A model generated the notes under the pieces. It saw only the letters and a program-made list of their open reading frames with translations. It was not told where the DNA came from and searched no databases. Below are positions 27,972 through 37,007 of a stretch of 64,000 nucleotides of DNA, in pieces (position 1 is the first letter of the stretch; each line of letters opens with the position of its first letter). Made by a program: the position numbers and the translations under genes. Source of the DNA: Mariniphaga sp. (GTDB lineage Bacteria > Bacteroidota > Bacteroidia > Bacteroidales > Prolixibacteraceae); assembly GCA_024636975.1 (NCBI GenBank), contig JAGXGA010000053.1:1-64000 (forward strand), written 5' to 3'.

Positions 27972-29075
27972 TCAGATGGATATGTGGGAAGGCTGAATTC
28001 CAAATTTTTGATGAAAGCACCTGGAGAAGTAGGAAGGACTGTTGTATCCGACTTCAAGGGCAATTTCCGAAAGGTTGTATTTGTTTTCCTTTATCAACGC
28101 GAGGGATTTGTTCAAACGTATGTCGCGGATGAAGCTCACCGGCGAACGACCTGTAAGTGCTGTAACTTTACGGTAAAGCTGGGGTTGACTTACAGCCATG
28201 TCACGGCTAAGAAAGTCCACACCAAATTCATGTTCAGAAAAGTGGTTCTCGGCAATGTCTAAAAAATTATCAAGAAATTCCTGTTCAGCAGGTTTAATGA
28301 TTCGAAACTGGATGTGCTTTCTTACAATATCATTGGTAATACAGAGTTCTTCAAACAACCGGGAGGTTGCGATTTCCGTGTTACCTGCAATCAGACACAG
28401 ACGGTTACTCAGTTGGATGGCTTTTTCGAAAAAACCTTCGGTTTCAGTAACAGGCTGACCTGCACTTATTCCCATATTAAAAGAAACGGCGCCGTTTTCT
28501 GAATCGGAGGAATTATGGTTTTTTAAAAAATCTTTTTGAATGGTATGAGCACACTTTAGTATTTTTTCAGGTGTCTCAAATACTGCTACTATGGAGTCGG
28601 AACCTTCTTTTTTTATTTCTTTTCCATCGCATTCATATATGTATTGCAGGGCTTTATTTTTGGGTATTTTTGGAAGTTTGAGCTGGTTATAGTCGATTGC
28701 AGCGGTGCTTTGGGTTCGGGCAATGATGTCGAGCGTAAGGATGTATCGGTAACCCGCATCCAATTCACCGCTTTCTTTTCGGACCAGTCCATGATCCACT
28801 TTCTGGCTCTCTCCCATGAATAAATCGTACATACCACCTTCCACTTCAACTATCTGGCAGGCTTCAAATCCATTTGCCTCACGATGTGTAGCAGCACACG
28901 ATTCCTTGTCAGGTCCCTCCATCAGGCAATAAACGGTGCCCGCTTCTTCATTGAACCAGTACTGATGGTAGGTTACTCCATATTTTTCCTGAACTGCCAG
29001 ATCAGCAAGGTGAGCCTTCCTGGTATCTTCCACAGAAATCTCCCCTACAAAATGAATATCCATATATAATGGCAT
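27972..29075 (-). CDS. AraC-type regulator with DUF4242 and cyclase-like domains
   Basis: A 367-residue protein of three parts. Residues 1-85 match the DUF4242/nickel-binding type (YMDIHFVG, YQYWFNEEAGTVYCLMEGPD, ATHREANGF). Residues ~115-245 resemble a degenerate class III nucleotidyl cyclase or sensor fold (GAVSFNMGISAGQPVTETEG, RLCLIAG). Residues ~265-367 are an AraC-family DNA-binding domain with two helix-turn-helix motifs (FLSRDMAVSQPQLYRKV; SEIALEVGYNSPSYFSRCF). It sits immediately upstream of, and on the same strand as, the cupin-FAD-NTF2-TPR-PQQ genes, so it is the likely regulator. The ligand of DUF4242 is unknown. Start ATG 29075 gives the canonical N-terminus. Confidence 0.85.
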   Translation of the reverse strand: MPLYMDIHFVGEISVEDTRKAHLADLAVQEKYGVTYHQYWFNEEAGTVYCLMEGPDKESCAATHREANGFEACQIVEVEGGMYDLFMGESQKVDHGLVRKESGELDAGYRYILTLDIIARTQSTAAIDYNQLKLPKIPKNKALQYIYECDGKEIKKEGSDSIVAVFETPEKILKCAHTIQKDFLKNHNSSDSENGAVSFNMGISAGQPVTETEGFFEKAIQLSNRLCLIAGNTEIATSRLFEELCITNDIVRKHIQFRIIKPAEQEFLDNFLDIAENHFSEHEFGVDFLSRDMAVSQPQLYRKVTALTGRSPVSFIRDIRLNKSLALIKENKYNLSEIALEVGYNSPSYFSRCFHQKFGIQPSHISI

Positions 29076-29213
29076 AGGAAAAATATTAAGTACATTTTTT
29101 GCCTTTGTAAGTTACAGGTTATTTTAATAGAATACTAATAAGTCTTTAATAAAATGATACCTATGATCCCAAAGTAATTGAAATATACTTGCGTATAATC
29201 GTATAACCAGTTT

Positions 29214-31463
29214 TTATTCCGCAAAGAACTCCAGTGTTCCTCCGTTCCGGATGTCTTCATGGGTAATAGCCGGTTCAATTTCACTGTCGTTCATTTTTAC
29301 TGACGAAAAGATTTCATACGGAGTGCCGGGTGAAGCTTTAAGAATAAAGTTTTTTTTAGGATAGTAATTTTTATCGAGGTTAAGGGTAACCTTTTCGAAG
29401 GCAGGCGAGGAGAGCTGGTATTCGTTGCTGCCGGGGCAGACAGGGTAGAACCCCATGGCGCTGAAAACATACCAGGCCGACATCTGTCCGGAATCATCAT
29501 TGCCCGATAATCCGCCGGGCCCTGTTCCATATTCGTTTTGTAACAGATGTTTTACCGTTCTCTGGGTTTTTTCCCATTCTCCCGCATAATTAAACAGGTA
29601 AGGAATGTGGTGGCTGGGTTCATTACCATGCCAGTATTCCTTATTATCGATGAAGGCATTTAGCTTTTCTGCAAATTGTTCCCTGCCACCCATCAGTTCC
29701 ATCAGGCCTTCCACATCATGAGGGACAAACCATGTGTAGTGTTTTGGTGTTCCTTCGGTAATGTAATACATTTCGCTGCCGGCTTCAAACTCATCGGTGA
29801 ACATGCCGTCTCCATATCGACCACATACCCAACCTTTTTCAGGATCAAATACATTGGAGTAATTGAGAGAACGAGCCATCAGTTCATTGTAGTCATCCGT
29901 TTTGCCCAGTTTGTGTGCAACCTGCGCTACAGCCCAGTCGTTATAGGCATATTCCATCGTACGTGAGACTTGCTCCTGCCGGTGGAAAGCATGTGGAACC
30001 TCGTCCTCAAGAGGAACGTATCCAAACTGCAGGTAAGAATCAAGGGCACGACGACCTTTTCCGTCGATGTATTCATTCATATCTTCCGGCAATTCGAATG
30101 CATTTTTATGCATGTACTGGTATGCCTTTTCAACATCGAATTCAAATCCTTTCTTCAGAGCATCAGCAATAACGGCTGTGCTGTGGTCACCAATCATTGC
30201 CGATGTGTAGCTGTTCCACATAGGGAATATGGGGAGCCAGCCCCCTTGTTCAGCCATAACAATAAGCGATTTCACCATATCTTCATACTGCCCGGGGGCT
30301 ATAAGGCTCAGTAGAGGCATTTGGGCCCTGAAGATATCCCAGTTAGAGAAGTCACAGTAGTAGTCGAAGCCTTCTGCTTTTTGAACAGTTTTACCCCCTG
30401 CAAATTCGGGATACTCACCGTTAACATCACTGAACAGACGGGGGTGAATAAGGCTGTGGTACATGGCAGTATAGAATTTGGTCAGGTCATCTGATGAACC
30501 GCCTTCAACATCTATTCTGCCCAGCATTTCATTCCATGTAGCTTCCAGTTCCAGTCTGGTTTGCTCAAAATCCCAATGCGGTATTTCTTCTTCCAGGTTC
30601 CGACGAGCGTTTTCAATGCTTGTAAATGAAGTACCCATTTTCATTTTTAACACTTCACTGGCAGACAGATTGAAAGTTACATAAGCCCCTATATCATTTA
30701 ATTTTTGTTGCTCATTAGTTCCGTGAAAGAGTTCATTGTTTGCAAAAGTGCCTGTCTGTACAAACTCTTTTTCAAAGCGGGCGATAAAGTAACCGCTGAA
30801 TCCTGCAGGCTTGCCGATCCCGTTGTATATTCTGTGTACGGGATTATAACCGGTAATTTCGTTGTTTTCAGGATCTATTTTTATATATCCTTCGCCTTCG
30901 TCGCTGTTAACATCAATAATAATGGTGGCATTTTCACCTTCTAACCATGAAAAGCGGAAGAAGCCTGCCCGTTTGGTTGCGGTTATTTCTGTTATAATAT
31001 TATAGTCGGGAAGCATGGCCGAATAAAATGCCGGTGACGATTGATCAGCATCATAAATGTACAGGGTTTTTCGTTGGGTGGGCATGAATGGAAATGTTTC
31101 TTTCATCGAGGTTGGAAAGACTGTAAAACTACCGTAATCCTGCACGCAGGAGCCGCTGGTCCAGTGTGTAGCCCTAAAACCCTGAAGGGTGGGAGTGCCC
31201 CAGTAAAAAGGAGAAAGGCACTTTTTCTCAGTGGCAAACGTTTGTGGTGTCCATTGAGTCATTCCAAAAGGAGCCGTTACGGCAGGTATCGTTTGCCCGT
31301 AATCTACGTGGTCACCGGGTTTGCTTTGTGCAGCTGGTGTTGCTGCAGGGCCCGTACCTATAAGCAGGTCGACATGTGCGAGGTAATTCTTTTTTTCTTT
31401 TTGTGTACAGGCAGTCACAATGACTGCAGCAAATAAAAGCATTAGCAAACGAAGGATCCTCAT
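29214..31463 (-). CDS. GH92 family alpha-mannosidase, lipoprotein
   Basis: A 749-residue exo-alpha-mannosidase. The signal peptide ends in VTAC (Cys19), so it is anchored in the envelope. The N-terminal domain (VDLLIGTGP, HVDYGQTIPAVTAPFGMT) and the catalytic (alpha/alpha)6 domain carry the GH92 signature GNDDSGQMSAW (~651-661). Members are calcium-dependent and act by inversion on alpha-1,2/1,3-mannose of glycans. Length and order are standard. It stands alone, without SusC/D or other glycosidases nearby, and diverges from the 31725 gene. Confidence 0.93.
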   Translation of the reverse strand: MRILRLLMLLFAAVIVTACTQKEKKNYLAHVDLLIGTGPAATPAAQSKPGDHVDYGQTIPAVTAPFGMTQWTPQTFATEKKCLSPFYWGTPTLQGFRATHWTSGSCVQDYGSFTVFPTSMKETFPFMPTQRKTLYIYDADQSSPAFYSAMLPDYNIITEITATKRAGFFRFSWLEGENATIIIDVNSDEGEGYIKIDPENNEITGYNPVHRIYNGIGKPAGFSGYFIARFEKEFVQTGTFANNELFHGTNEQQKLNDIGAYVTFNLSASEVLKMKMGTSFTSIENARRNLEEEIPHWDFEQTRLELEATWNEMLGRIDVEGGSSDDLTKFYTAMYHSLIHPRLFSDVNGEYPEFAGGKTVQKAEGFDYYCDFSNWDIFRAQMPLLSLIAPGQYEDMVKSLIVMAEQGGWLPIFPMWNSYTSAMIGDHSTAVIADALKKGFEFDVEKAYQYMHKNAFELPEDMNEYIDGKGRRALDSYLQFGYVPLEDEVPHAFHRQEQVSRTMEYAYNDWAVAQVAHKLGKTDDYNELMARSLNYSNVFDPEKGWVCGRYGDGMFTDEFEAGSEMYYITEGTPKHYTWFVPHDVEGLMELMGGREQFAEKLNAFIDNKEYWHGNEPSHHIPYLFNYAGEWEKTQRTVKHLLQNEYGTGPGGLSGNDDSGQMSAWYVFSAMGFYPVCPGSNEYQLSSPAFEKVTLNLDKNYYPKKNFILKASPGTPYEIFSSVKMNDSEIEPAITHEDIRNGGTLEFFAE

Positions 31464-31687
31464 TTCACAGGTTTTTATAAGGTTTTATTTAATGGTGCCA
31501 AAATTAAAAAAACCGACTGATAATTCAGCCCGTTGCAGGAATTATTCATTCATTCCTGCAGTTAAAAATGAAATGCAGGTTTCGCATTGTTTACAGATCA
31601 AAATAAGGTTTGCTGTCAAAATTGTGTTGTTGGCAGTTCAATAACGGTTGCTTATTGAATTAAAAAAAAGGTTGCCAAAACAGTTTA

Positions 31688-31695
31688 TATATTTG
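31688..31695 (+). promoter_or_regulatory. TAnnTTTG -7 element before secreted protein gene
   Basis: TATATTTG matches the Bacteroidota -7 consensus, 29 bases before ATG 31725, giving an expected short leader. The upstream TTG (31672-31674) is spaced 13 bases, shorter than the ideal of about 19. Confidence 0.45.
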
Positions 31696-31724
31696 ATTCA
31701 GTAAAACATTTAAACAGTTACATC

Positions 31725-32216
31725 ATGAAAACAAAATTCTATTTTTTATTGATTCTTTTATTGGCTGTGGGCATGAGCTCATCGGCCAGGGTTAAAGACG
31801 GCCGGGCACTCTCCGGAAACTCTCTTACAGACCTGGGTAATTATTCAATCGTAAAATCGGAAGTTCCGATGGTAGTCAATGATCAGGTTCTGGATACTTA
31901 TGAATTGGTATATGAAAATGCTTCCAAACCTGTGAAGATTGGTGTTATAAATGAAAAAAAGTGTACCACATTTCTTGTTCGTTCCGATGAAATTGAAGTT
32001 CAGTACATGTGCCAAAAGGGAGTTTTTGGTGTAAAGAAGATGGATAAAAAGTACCGTGAGCTGGATGAAAAAAGCTCCGACTCTAAAATGGACAGGATTA
32101 ATTACTTATCGCAGCGGGTTATTACAAAGAATTCGAAAACCGAGAAGGAAATGTTAGGACTGATTGCCTGTTATTTCCCGGTTTTGGTGGAAAAACAATA
32201 CCAGGCTCAGCTTTAA
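31725..32216 (+). CDS. Small secreted hypothetical protein
   Basis: A 163-residue protein with a clear signal peptide (MKTKFYFLLILLLAVGMSSSA, cleavage near residue 21). The mature part is basic in its second half (KKMDKKYREL) and contains two cysteines in CTTFLV and YMCQKG. No family recognised. It has its own -7 promoter box and a strong terminator, so it is a single-gene unit just upstream of the LytS operon. It may be a target or signal partner of it, but that is only positional inference. Confidence 0.72.
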   Translation: MKTKFYFLLILLLAVGMSSSARVKDGRALSGNSLTDLGNYSIVKSEVPMVVNDQVLDTYELVYENASKPVKIGVINEKKCTTFLVRSDEIEVQYMCQKGVFGVKKMDKKYRELDEKSSDSKMDRINYLSQRVITKNSKTEKEMLGLIACYFPVLVEKQYQAQL

Positions 32217-32280
32217 TTCTGAAACAACATTATTTAAACGAAATTAAACAGCGCAATTATTTCATAGAAATGAAAAAGAA

Positions 32281-32313
32281 GTCTCTGCCAGAGGGCAGAG
32301 GCTTTGCTTTTTT
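32281..32313 (+). terminator. Intrinsic terminator after the secreted protein gene
   Basis: CTCTGCC (32283-32289) pairs with GGCAGAG (32294-32300) around an AGAG loop, followed by GCTTTGC and a T6 run. It separates the single gene at 31725 from the sensor-kinase operon. Confidence 0.85.
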
Positions 32314-32400
32314 CATCAAAGGGCTTAATTTCTCAGTAAACAGCAATAGTTCGTCAGTAAACGACTCCTTTTCGATTTTATACATCAGCATTTAATTTCC

Positions 32401-33438
32401 ATGCCAATGAATCAGCAAGTATCTATTTCTGCAAAACAACGGCGAATAGGATCTCACCTATTATTTTGGACTTTTTATGTGCTGTTTTTTGGCTCTGTTT
32501 ATGGGAAATACGGTCATAACTTTCAATGGTATTTTATCGAATCGCTTGTTATGTTGCCTTTTGTTATGGCAGCCACATATACTACTGTATATGCTGTATT
32601 GCCTTTTTATCTGCATTCAAAAAAGCTTTTGCCTACAGTACTGCTTGTGATTACAATTTTATTGCTGGCAACGCTGGGGGAGCGTTTGATACTTCGGTTA
32701 ATAAATGATTTGCCGCTGACAACTGATACTATTTTTGGCGTTAATTTTCTTTATCTTTTTTTGGAAACCAATTTTATGGTTGCCATTGTTTTTGCAATTA
32801 AAATTGTAAAGAAATGGTTTGAACAACAAGAAGAAAAACACCTGATGGAAAAGCAAAACCTGGAAAAGGAACTGAATATGCTGAAATCACAATTGCAGCC
32901 ACACTTCCTGTTTAATTCAATGAATAATCTGTACTCGCTATCACTTGGAAAATCAGCAAAAACGTCGGAAGGGATTGCTCAAATGGCTGAATTATTACAG
33001 GCTGTGTTATACGAATGCAATGATTCGGAGATTCCGCTTTCCAAAGAAATAAAGCTGATTGAGAACTATATGGAATTGGAGCGTTTGCGATATGGAGATT
33101 TACTTGATTTAAAACTAAGTGTATCCGGTGAATCCGAAGGTTGGAAAATCCCTCCTATGCTGCTGTTTACATTTGTGGAAAATTGTTTTAAGCATGGGAA
33201 GCCGAATGATGGAGAACATTTTTTTATTGATATAACACTGGTGATTTCGGAGTACAAAATTAAGTTTGTCACCCAAAACAGTATCAGCGGAAATAAAGAA
33301 ACGACTAAAGGGCATGCAGGTGGCGTTGGACTGGAAAATGCAAAAAAGCGGCTTGATATTATTTACCGCGACAGATACAGTTTAAACATCAGCAATAATG
33401 AAAAAACCTGGGTAGTTTTTCTGGAAATTGAACGGTAA
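32401..33438 (+). CDS. LytS-type membrane histidine kinase 1
   Basis: A 345-residue sensor with four predicted N-terminal helices (~20-135), a coiled-coil linker, and a His_kinase domain of the LytS/YehU type. The phosphorylation site is H168 in SQLQPHFLFN. ATP-binding blocks FVENCFKHG (N box) and GGVGLENAKKRL (G box) are complete, so it should be an active kinase. No large extracytoplasmic sensor is present, suggesting detection within the membrane. Its stop overlaps the next ATG (TAATG), and it leads an operon of three sensors and a LytTR regulator. Confidence 0.92.
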   Translation: MPMNQQVSISAKQRRIGSHLLFWTFYVLFFGSVYGKYGHNFQWYFIESLVMLPFVMAATYTTVYAVLPFYLHSKKLLPTVLLVITILLLATLGERLILRLINDLPLTTDTIFGVNFLYLFLETNFMVAIVFAIKIVKKWFEQQEEKHLMEKQNLEKELNMLKSQLQPHFLFNSMNNLYSLSLGKSAKTSEGIAQMAELLQAVLYECNDSEIPLSKEIKLIENYMELERLRYGDLLDLKLSVSGESEGWKIPPMLLFTFVENCFKHGKPNDGEHFFIDITLVISEYKIKFVTQNSISGNKETTKGHAGGVGLENAKKRLDIIYRDRYSLNISNNEKTWVVFLEIER

Positions 33439-34532
33439 TGCAAAAGTTTTTGTTTTCTAATAAATTGAATTATAGATTAACCCGTCACCTGTTCTTTATT
33501 TTAGGTACCATAATTTTCTTTTCTGTAATTATATACCTAAGCGGAACCCACCGGAATTATTGGGACTCTTTGAAGATAACAACCGTAAACTCATTTTTCT
33601 TTCTCGGTTATGCTTATCTGACACTTTTTCTTTTTATTCCATTTGTATTACTGAAGGGCAAAATTTTCAGGTTCTTGCTACTTTTTTTTATTTCCGGAAT
33701 TCTCCTGTCATTGCTGAAACTGCTTTTCTCAGATGAAATATTTTATGCTTCAATATCTCCTGAATATTTTGAATTGGGGAAACCCGGAATTTTAAGTAAG
33801 CTGTTTATAAATGCTAAGGATATGTCGTATGTGGTTGCGCTTTTATGCGTGGGTAAATTCACAAAAGATTATATTTATACTGAACGCCAGCTGGCAGAAC
33901 TCGAAAATCAAAACAAGGAAGCAAGTCAGCGATTGCTTCAATCGCAGTTAAATCCTCATTTTTTGTTCAATACGATCAATAACTTATATGCTCTTTCACT
34001 GCTCGACCCAAAACAAACGCTTACTGTAACACGGAAGATACAAAAGGTTCTAGGTTATATTGTGGAGCAGAGCCGTCATAATTATTTAAGTCTGCGTGAG
34101 GAGGTTGACCTGGTTAGAAATTATATTTGTCTTGAAAAACTGCGCTATGGCAAACGATTAATAGCCAAAATTGTACGAAAGGGAGATATTGGACAATGGC
34201 AGGTACCCCCAATGGTATTGTTTTTTATGGCTGAGAATGGAATCCGGCATGGAAGCAGATCCGATACCGGAAATCCGTGGCTTAAGATTTTAGTTGATGC
34301 ACAGAAAGATTTTCTGATCCTTGAAGCTACTAACAGCAAGCCACAGGTTTACTACCGCAGAAACCATGAAGGCAATAAGGGGAAAGGACTGCAAAACCTG
34401 AAAAAACGACTTGAAATTCTTTACTCTGAAAACAGCTATAAGATCGACATAGAAGAGGATGATCACTTTTTTTGTATACGCCTGAAATTAAGCAATATGA
34501 AAAATGGTTTGGACCGAAAATCATACCGCTAA
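33438..34532 (+). CDS. LytS-type membrane histidine kinase 2
   Basis: A 364-residue paralogue of the preceding sensor with four membrane helices (~18-140) and the kinase core. H174 in SQLNPHFLFN is the expected phospho-acceptor, and FMAENGIRHG plus KGLQNLKKRL serve as N and G boxes. It overlaps the upstream gene by one base and the downstream gene by 29 bases. Because the LytS family forms dimers, mixed dimers among the three sensors are possible but unproved. Confidence 0.92.
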   Translation: MQKFLFSNKLNYRLTRHLFFILGTIIFFSVIIYLSGTHRNYWDSLKITTVNSFFFLGYAYLTLFLFIPFVLLKGKIFRFLLLFFISGILLSLLKLLFSDEIFYASISPEYFELGKPGILSKLFINAKDMSYVVALLCVGKFTKDYIYTERQLAELENQNKEASQRLLQSQLNPHFLFNTINNLYALSLLDPKQTLTVTRKIQKVLGYIVEQSRHNYLSLREEVDLVRNYICLEKLRYGKRLIAKIVRKGDIGQWQVPPMVLFFMAENGIRHGSRSDTGNPWLKILVDAQKDFLILEATNSKPQVYYRRNHEGNKGKGLQNLKKRLEILYSENSYKIDIEEDDHFFCIRLKLSNMKNGLDRKSYR

Positions 34533-35544
34533 GCATAATCCAATGCTTCATGCCGGCTTTTGGGTTGCATGGGTATTGTTCTTCACCCTGCTGCAAAGCC
34601 TGGGACAAGGAGGCAGCTCCTTGCCGGGATGGTTCGTGTATTATCTCATTACCTTGCCTGTTTTTGTTATTCATACCTATTTAATTGCCTACTGGCTGGT
34701 TCCCAAGGTTTTTTTACAAAAACGATATATGCTGTTTGCCGCAGGAGTTTTTTTGCTCTTGGTGGTATTTTCTATTATTGAAATGGTTTTAAGCAATGAG
34801 TTTATCTTTAAACTGGTGTATCCGTCAGCAACCCCTGATTCCGGATATCTGAATGTTGGGAATGTAATTGTAAGCGGAATCGGAAACCATTACATCATAC
34901 TGGTTTTTATTGCCATAAAGATTGGAAAGGCGTGGTACCATGCTCAAAATATTGAAGAGGAAGAAAAGCAACGTAACCTGGAAGCTTCGATAGAAATCTA
35001 CAGCTATCAATTTAGGCCAAGGGTGATGCATCGACTAATGGTATTGCTTGAATGTGCCATACAAAACGATATAAAAAAATCGCCTGATCTCATTATTTCT
35101 ATTTCAAGCTTTCTAAGTGCATTTTTGAAGGAAAACGGTAAACAGAAAGTTTGGTTTTCAGAAGAAATAAGCTTAATTAAAATGTACCTCGAAATTTTTT
35201 CTACAGCATTACCCGGAAGAATAAGAACTGAATTTACCACAGCAGGCGACTTCACGTCGTTACCAGTCCCATGTTATCTTTTTCTGCCTGTGGTTGATTA
35301 TGCTTTAAGTTTAGGTAAATGGTGTAACAGTTCGTGTAATTGTTCCGTCTTTGTTAAAGAGGAAGACCGGCATCTTTGTTTTTCTTTAAATTTCAGCTGT
35401 GAGAAGAAGATTGACCGGCAAAAAAATATAGATACAGAAATGCTTCACAGGCGGCTTCAGCAAAATTCACCGGGTAAGGTAAGCTTAATTGAAAAGATAG
35501 AGGATACTAATTGGAAGCTGGAGGCAAATGTTTTTTTTCTATAA
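34504..35544 (+). CDS. LytS-like pseudokinase, third member of the array
   Basis: A 346-residue protein with the same four-helix membrane part and linker as its neighbours. The kinase signature is lost. The region aligned with QLxPHFLFN reads QFRPRVMHRL (169-178), replacing the phospho-acceptor His by R173. The N box is VVDYALSLG instead of ENxxxHG, and no G box is seen. It should bind neither phosphate nor ATP in the usual way, so a scaffold, allosteric or sensory role is inferred. The open frame is intact (346 aa, typical length), so loss of the motifs is not due to frameshift. Start may be ATG 34504 or 34543. Confidence 0.82.
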   Translation: MVWTENHTAKHNPMLHAGFWVAWVLFFTLLQSLGQGGSSLPGWFVYYLITLPVFVIHTYLIAYWLVPKVFLQKRYMLFAAGVFLLLVVFSIIEMVLSNEFIFKLVYPSATPDSGYLNVGNVIVSGIGNHYIILVFIAIKIGKAWYHAQNIEEEEKQRNLEASIEIYSYQFRPRVMHRLMVLLECAIQNDIKKSPDLIISISSFLSAFLKENGKQKVWFSEEISLIKMYLEIFSTALPGRIRTEFTTAGDFTSLPVPCYLFLPVVDYALSLGKWCNSSCNCSVFVKEEDRHLCFSLNFSCEKKIDRQKNIDTEMLHRRLQQNSPGKVSLIEKIEDTNWKLEANVFFL

Positions 35545-35609
35545 ATGTAACAGAAGAAAAAACCGGATACTAATATCTTAGGAAAACGACAATCGGATAA
35601 AACAATTTC

Positions 35610-36335
35610 ATGAAAACAAAATGCCTGATAGTGGACGATGAGCCCTTGGCAAGGGGATTAATTCGCAACCACCTCGACAAGCTTGATAATTTTGAAATAG
35701 TTGGAGAATGCAGTGATGCCATGAAAGCGCTTGACGCTCTGCACGGTCATAAAGTGGATTTAATGTTTATGGATATTCAAATGCCGCAAATTACCGGGAT
35801 AGAGTTTCTAAAAACATTAAAGCACCCTCCCCAGGTAATAATTACCACAGCCTATCGCGACTATGCAATTGAAGGTTTTGAACTGGATGTGGTCGACTAC
35901 CTGCTTAAACCTATTACATTTGAAAGGTTCTTAAAGTCGGTAAATAAGTATTTCCAGGTTGCCGGAAATGAACAACCTGGCTTTTCATCTTCTTCATCAG
36001 TTCAGGATGATGCCTTTATTTATGTAAAGGAGAATAAACGGGTTGTAAAAGTTCTGTTGAATGAAATCCTTTACATCGAAGGGTTAAGTGAGTACGTGAA
36101 GATCCATACTGTTGATAAGAAAATCGTTACAAAAACAAGTATGTCGGGAATGGAAGATAAACTGCCTGATACCGATTTTCTTCGGATACATAAATCCTAT
36201 ATTGTATCACTTAGGAAAATCCAGGCATTTACTGCCACCAGTATTGAAATCGGGGGAAAAGAGCTGCCTGTTGGACGAAGTTATAAAAACAGGGTCGCCG
36301 GTGTTTTACAAAAGGATGGCATTACATCGAACTGA
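35610..36335 (+). CDS. LytTR-family response regulator
   Basis: A 241-residue regulator with a receiver domain (phospho-acceptor D55 in FMDIQMPQ, acidic DD 9-10, TTAYRDYAIEGFELDVVDYLLKP near residues 87-110) and a C-terminal LytTR DNA-binding domain (DDAFIYVKEN, ILYIEGLSEYVKIH, DFLRIHKSYIVS). It is the expected partner of the LytS sensors just upstream, controlling transcription by binding repeated sites. Typical length. Its end overlaps the convergent 36322-36888 gene by 14 bases. Confidence 0.94.
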   Translation: MKTKCLIVDDEPLARGLIRNHLDKLDNFEIVGECSDAMKALDALHGHKVDLMFMDIQMPQITGIEFLKTLKHPPQVIITTAYRDYAIEGFELDVVDYLLKPITFERFLKSVNKYFQVAGNEQPGFSSSSSVQDDAFIYVKENKRVVKVLLNEILYIEGLSEYVKIHTVDKKIVTKTSMSGMEDKLPDTDFLRIHKSYIVSLRKIQAFTATSIEIGGKELPVGRSYKNRVAGVLQKDGITSN

Positions 36336-36888
36336 AATTTGCAAGCAGTCGGGCTATGCCCTTGCCTTCAACAAGCCCCTTAACGGGTGACATCTTTAGT
36401 TTTTCCTTTCTGATTTTATTAATTACCGGTAAGTCAGGCTGGATATTATCACCGGTCAGAATTTTAACTGCAATCACCGTTTTTAAATTAGTCGCTTTTA
36501 CCCTCATAGTAAAAGGAGAATATTTTCCCGGATGTATATGAAGAAAACGGGAAGAATCCTGTCCCTGCTTAATTACCCAAAATGAATTATCAGATAATTC
36601 TGTTTTTCTGTATTCCAACGGGTCAAGCCAATGAGCCAGCTCTATTGGAGAAGTAAGTCCGTTTTTTTTAGCAAGCAGATGAATTTCACCAAATATTTCA
36701 TCAATTGTGAGTCTGCCAAAATAGATATCAATCAGATTGGTTCCAATAAGCTTTATTTCCTGTTCTGCTTCTTTCCAACCCTTTTTCTTCCATACCTCAA
36801 TTTGCTCTTTCAAAAAGCCAAGATGATGCTTGTATGGATTAAAAGTGATGGGAAAATTTCCTTCAGATATGTTTTCAATACTACTCAT
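36322..36888 (-). CDS. Hypothetical protein, 188 aa
   Basis: Not recognised. A soluble protein with helical N-terminal half (KEQIEVWKKKGWKEAEQEI, LAKKNGLTSPIELAHWLDP) and a beta-containing C-terminal half (RFLHIHPGKYSPFTMRVKATN). The pair FLHIHPGKYS contains closely set histidines. No signal peptide. It overlaps the LytTR gene end-to-end by 14 bases, so the two are transcribed convergently and may interfere. Possibly a sugar- or nucleotide-binding enzyme, but no motif supports this. Confidence 0.6.
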   Translation of the reverse strand: MSSIENISEGNFPITFNPYKHHLGFLKEQIEVWKKKGWKEAEQEIKLIGTNLIDIYFGRLTIDEIFGEIHLLAKKNGLTSPIELAHWLDPLEYRKTELSDNSFWVIKQGQDSSRFLHIHPGKYSPFTMRVKATNLKTVIAVKILTGDNIQPDLPVINKIRKEKLKMSPVKGLVEGKGIARLLANFSSM

Positions 36889-36983
36889 TTAAGAATCATT
36901 ATTCTATGTATTTCAATAACGGGCAGGCATAAAAGCTAACTATTTCCTAAAGTATAAACCGGAAGTTTGGTAAAAATAATATT

Positions 36984-36991
36984 TACATTTG
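36984..36991 (+). promoter_or_regulatory. TAnnTTTG -7 element before aminotransferase gene
   Basis: TACATTTG matches the -7 consensus 17 bases before ATG 37008, predicting a very short leader. A TTTG is present at 36966-36969, but the spacing (14) is short of the ideal. Confidence 0.45.
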
Positions 36992-37007
36992 TTATTAAAA
37001 GTAAAGA

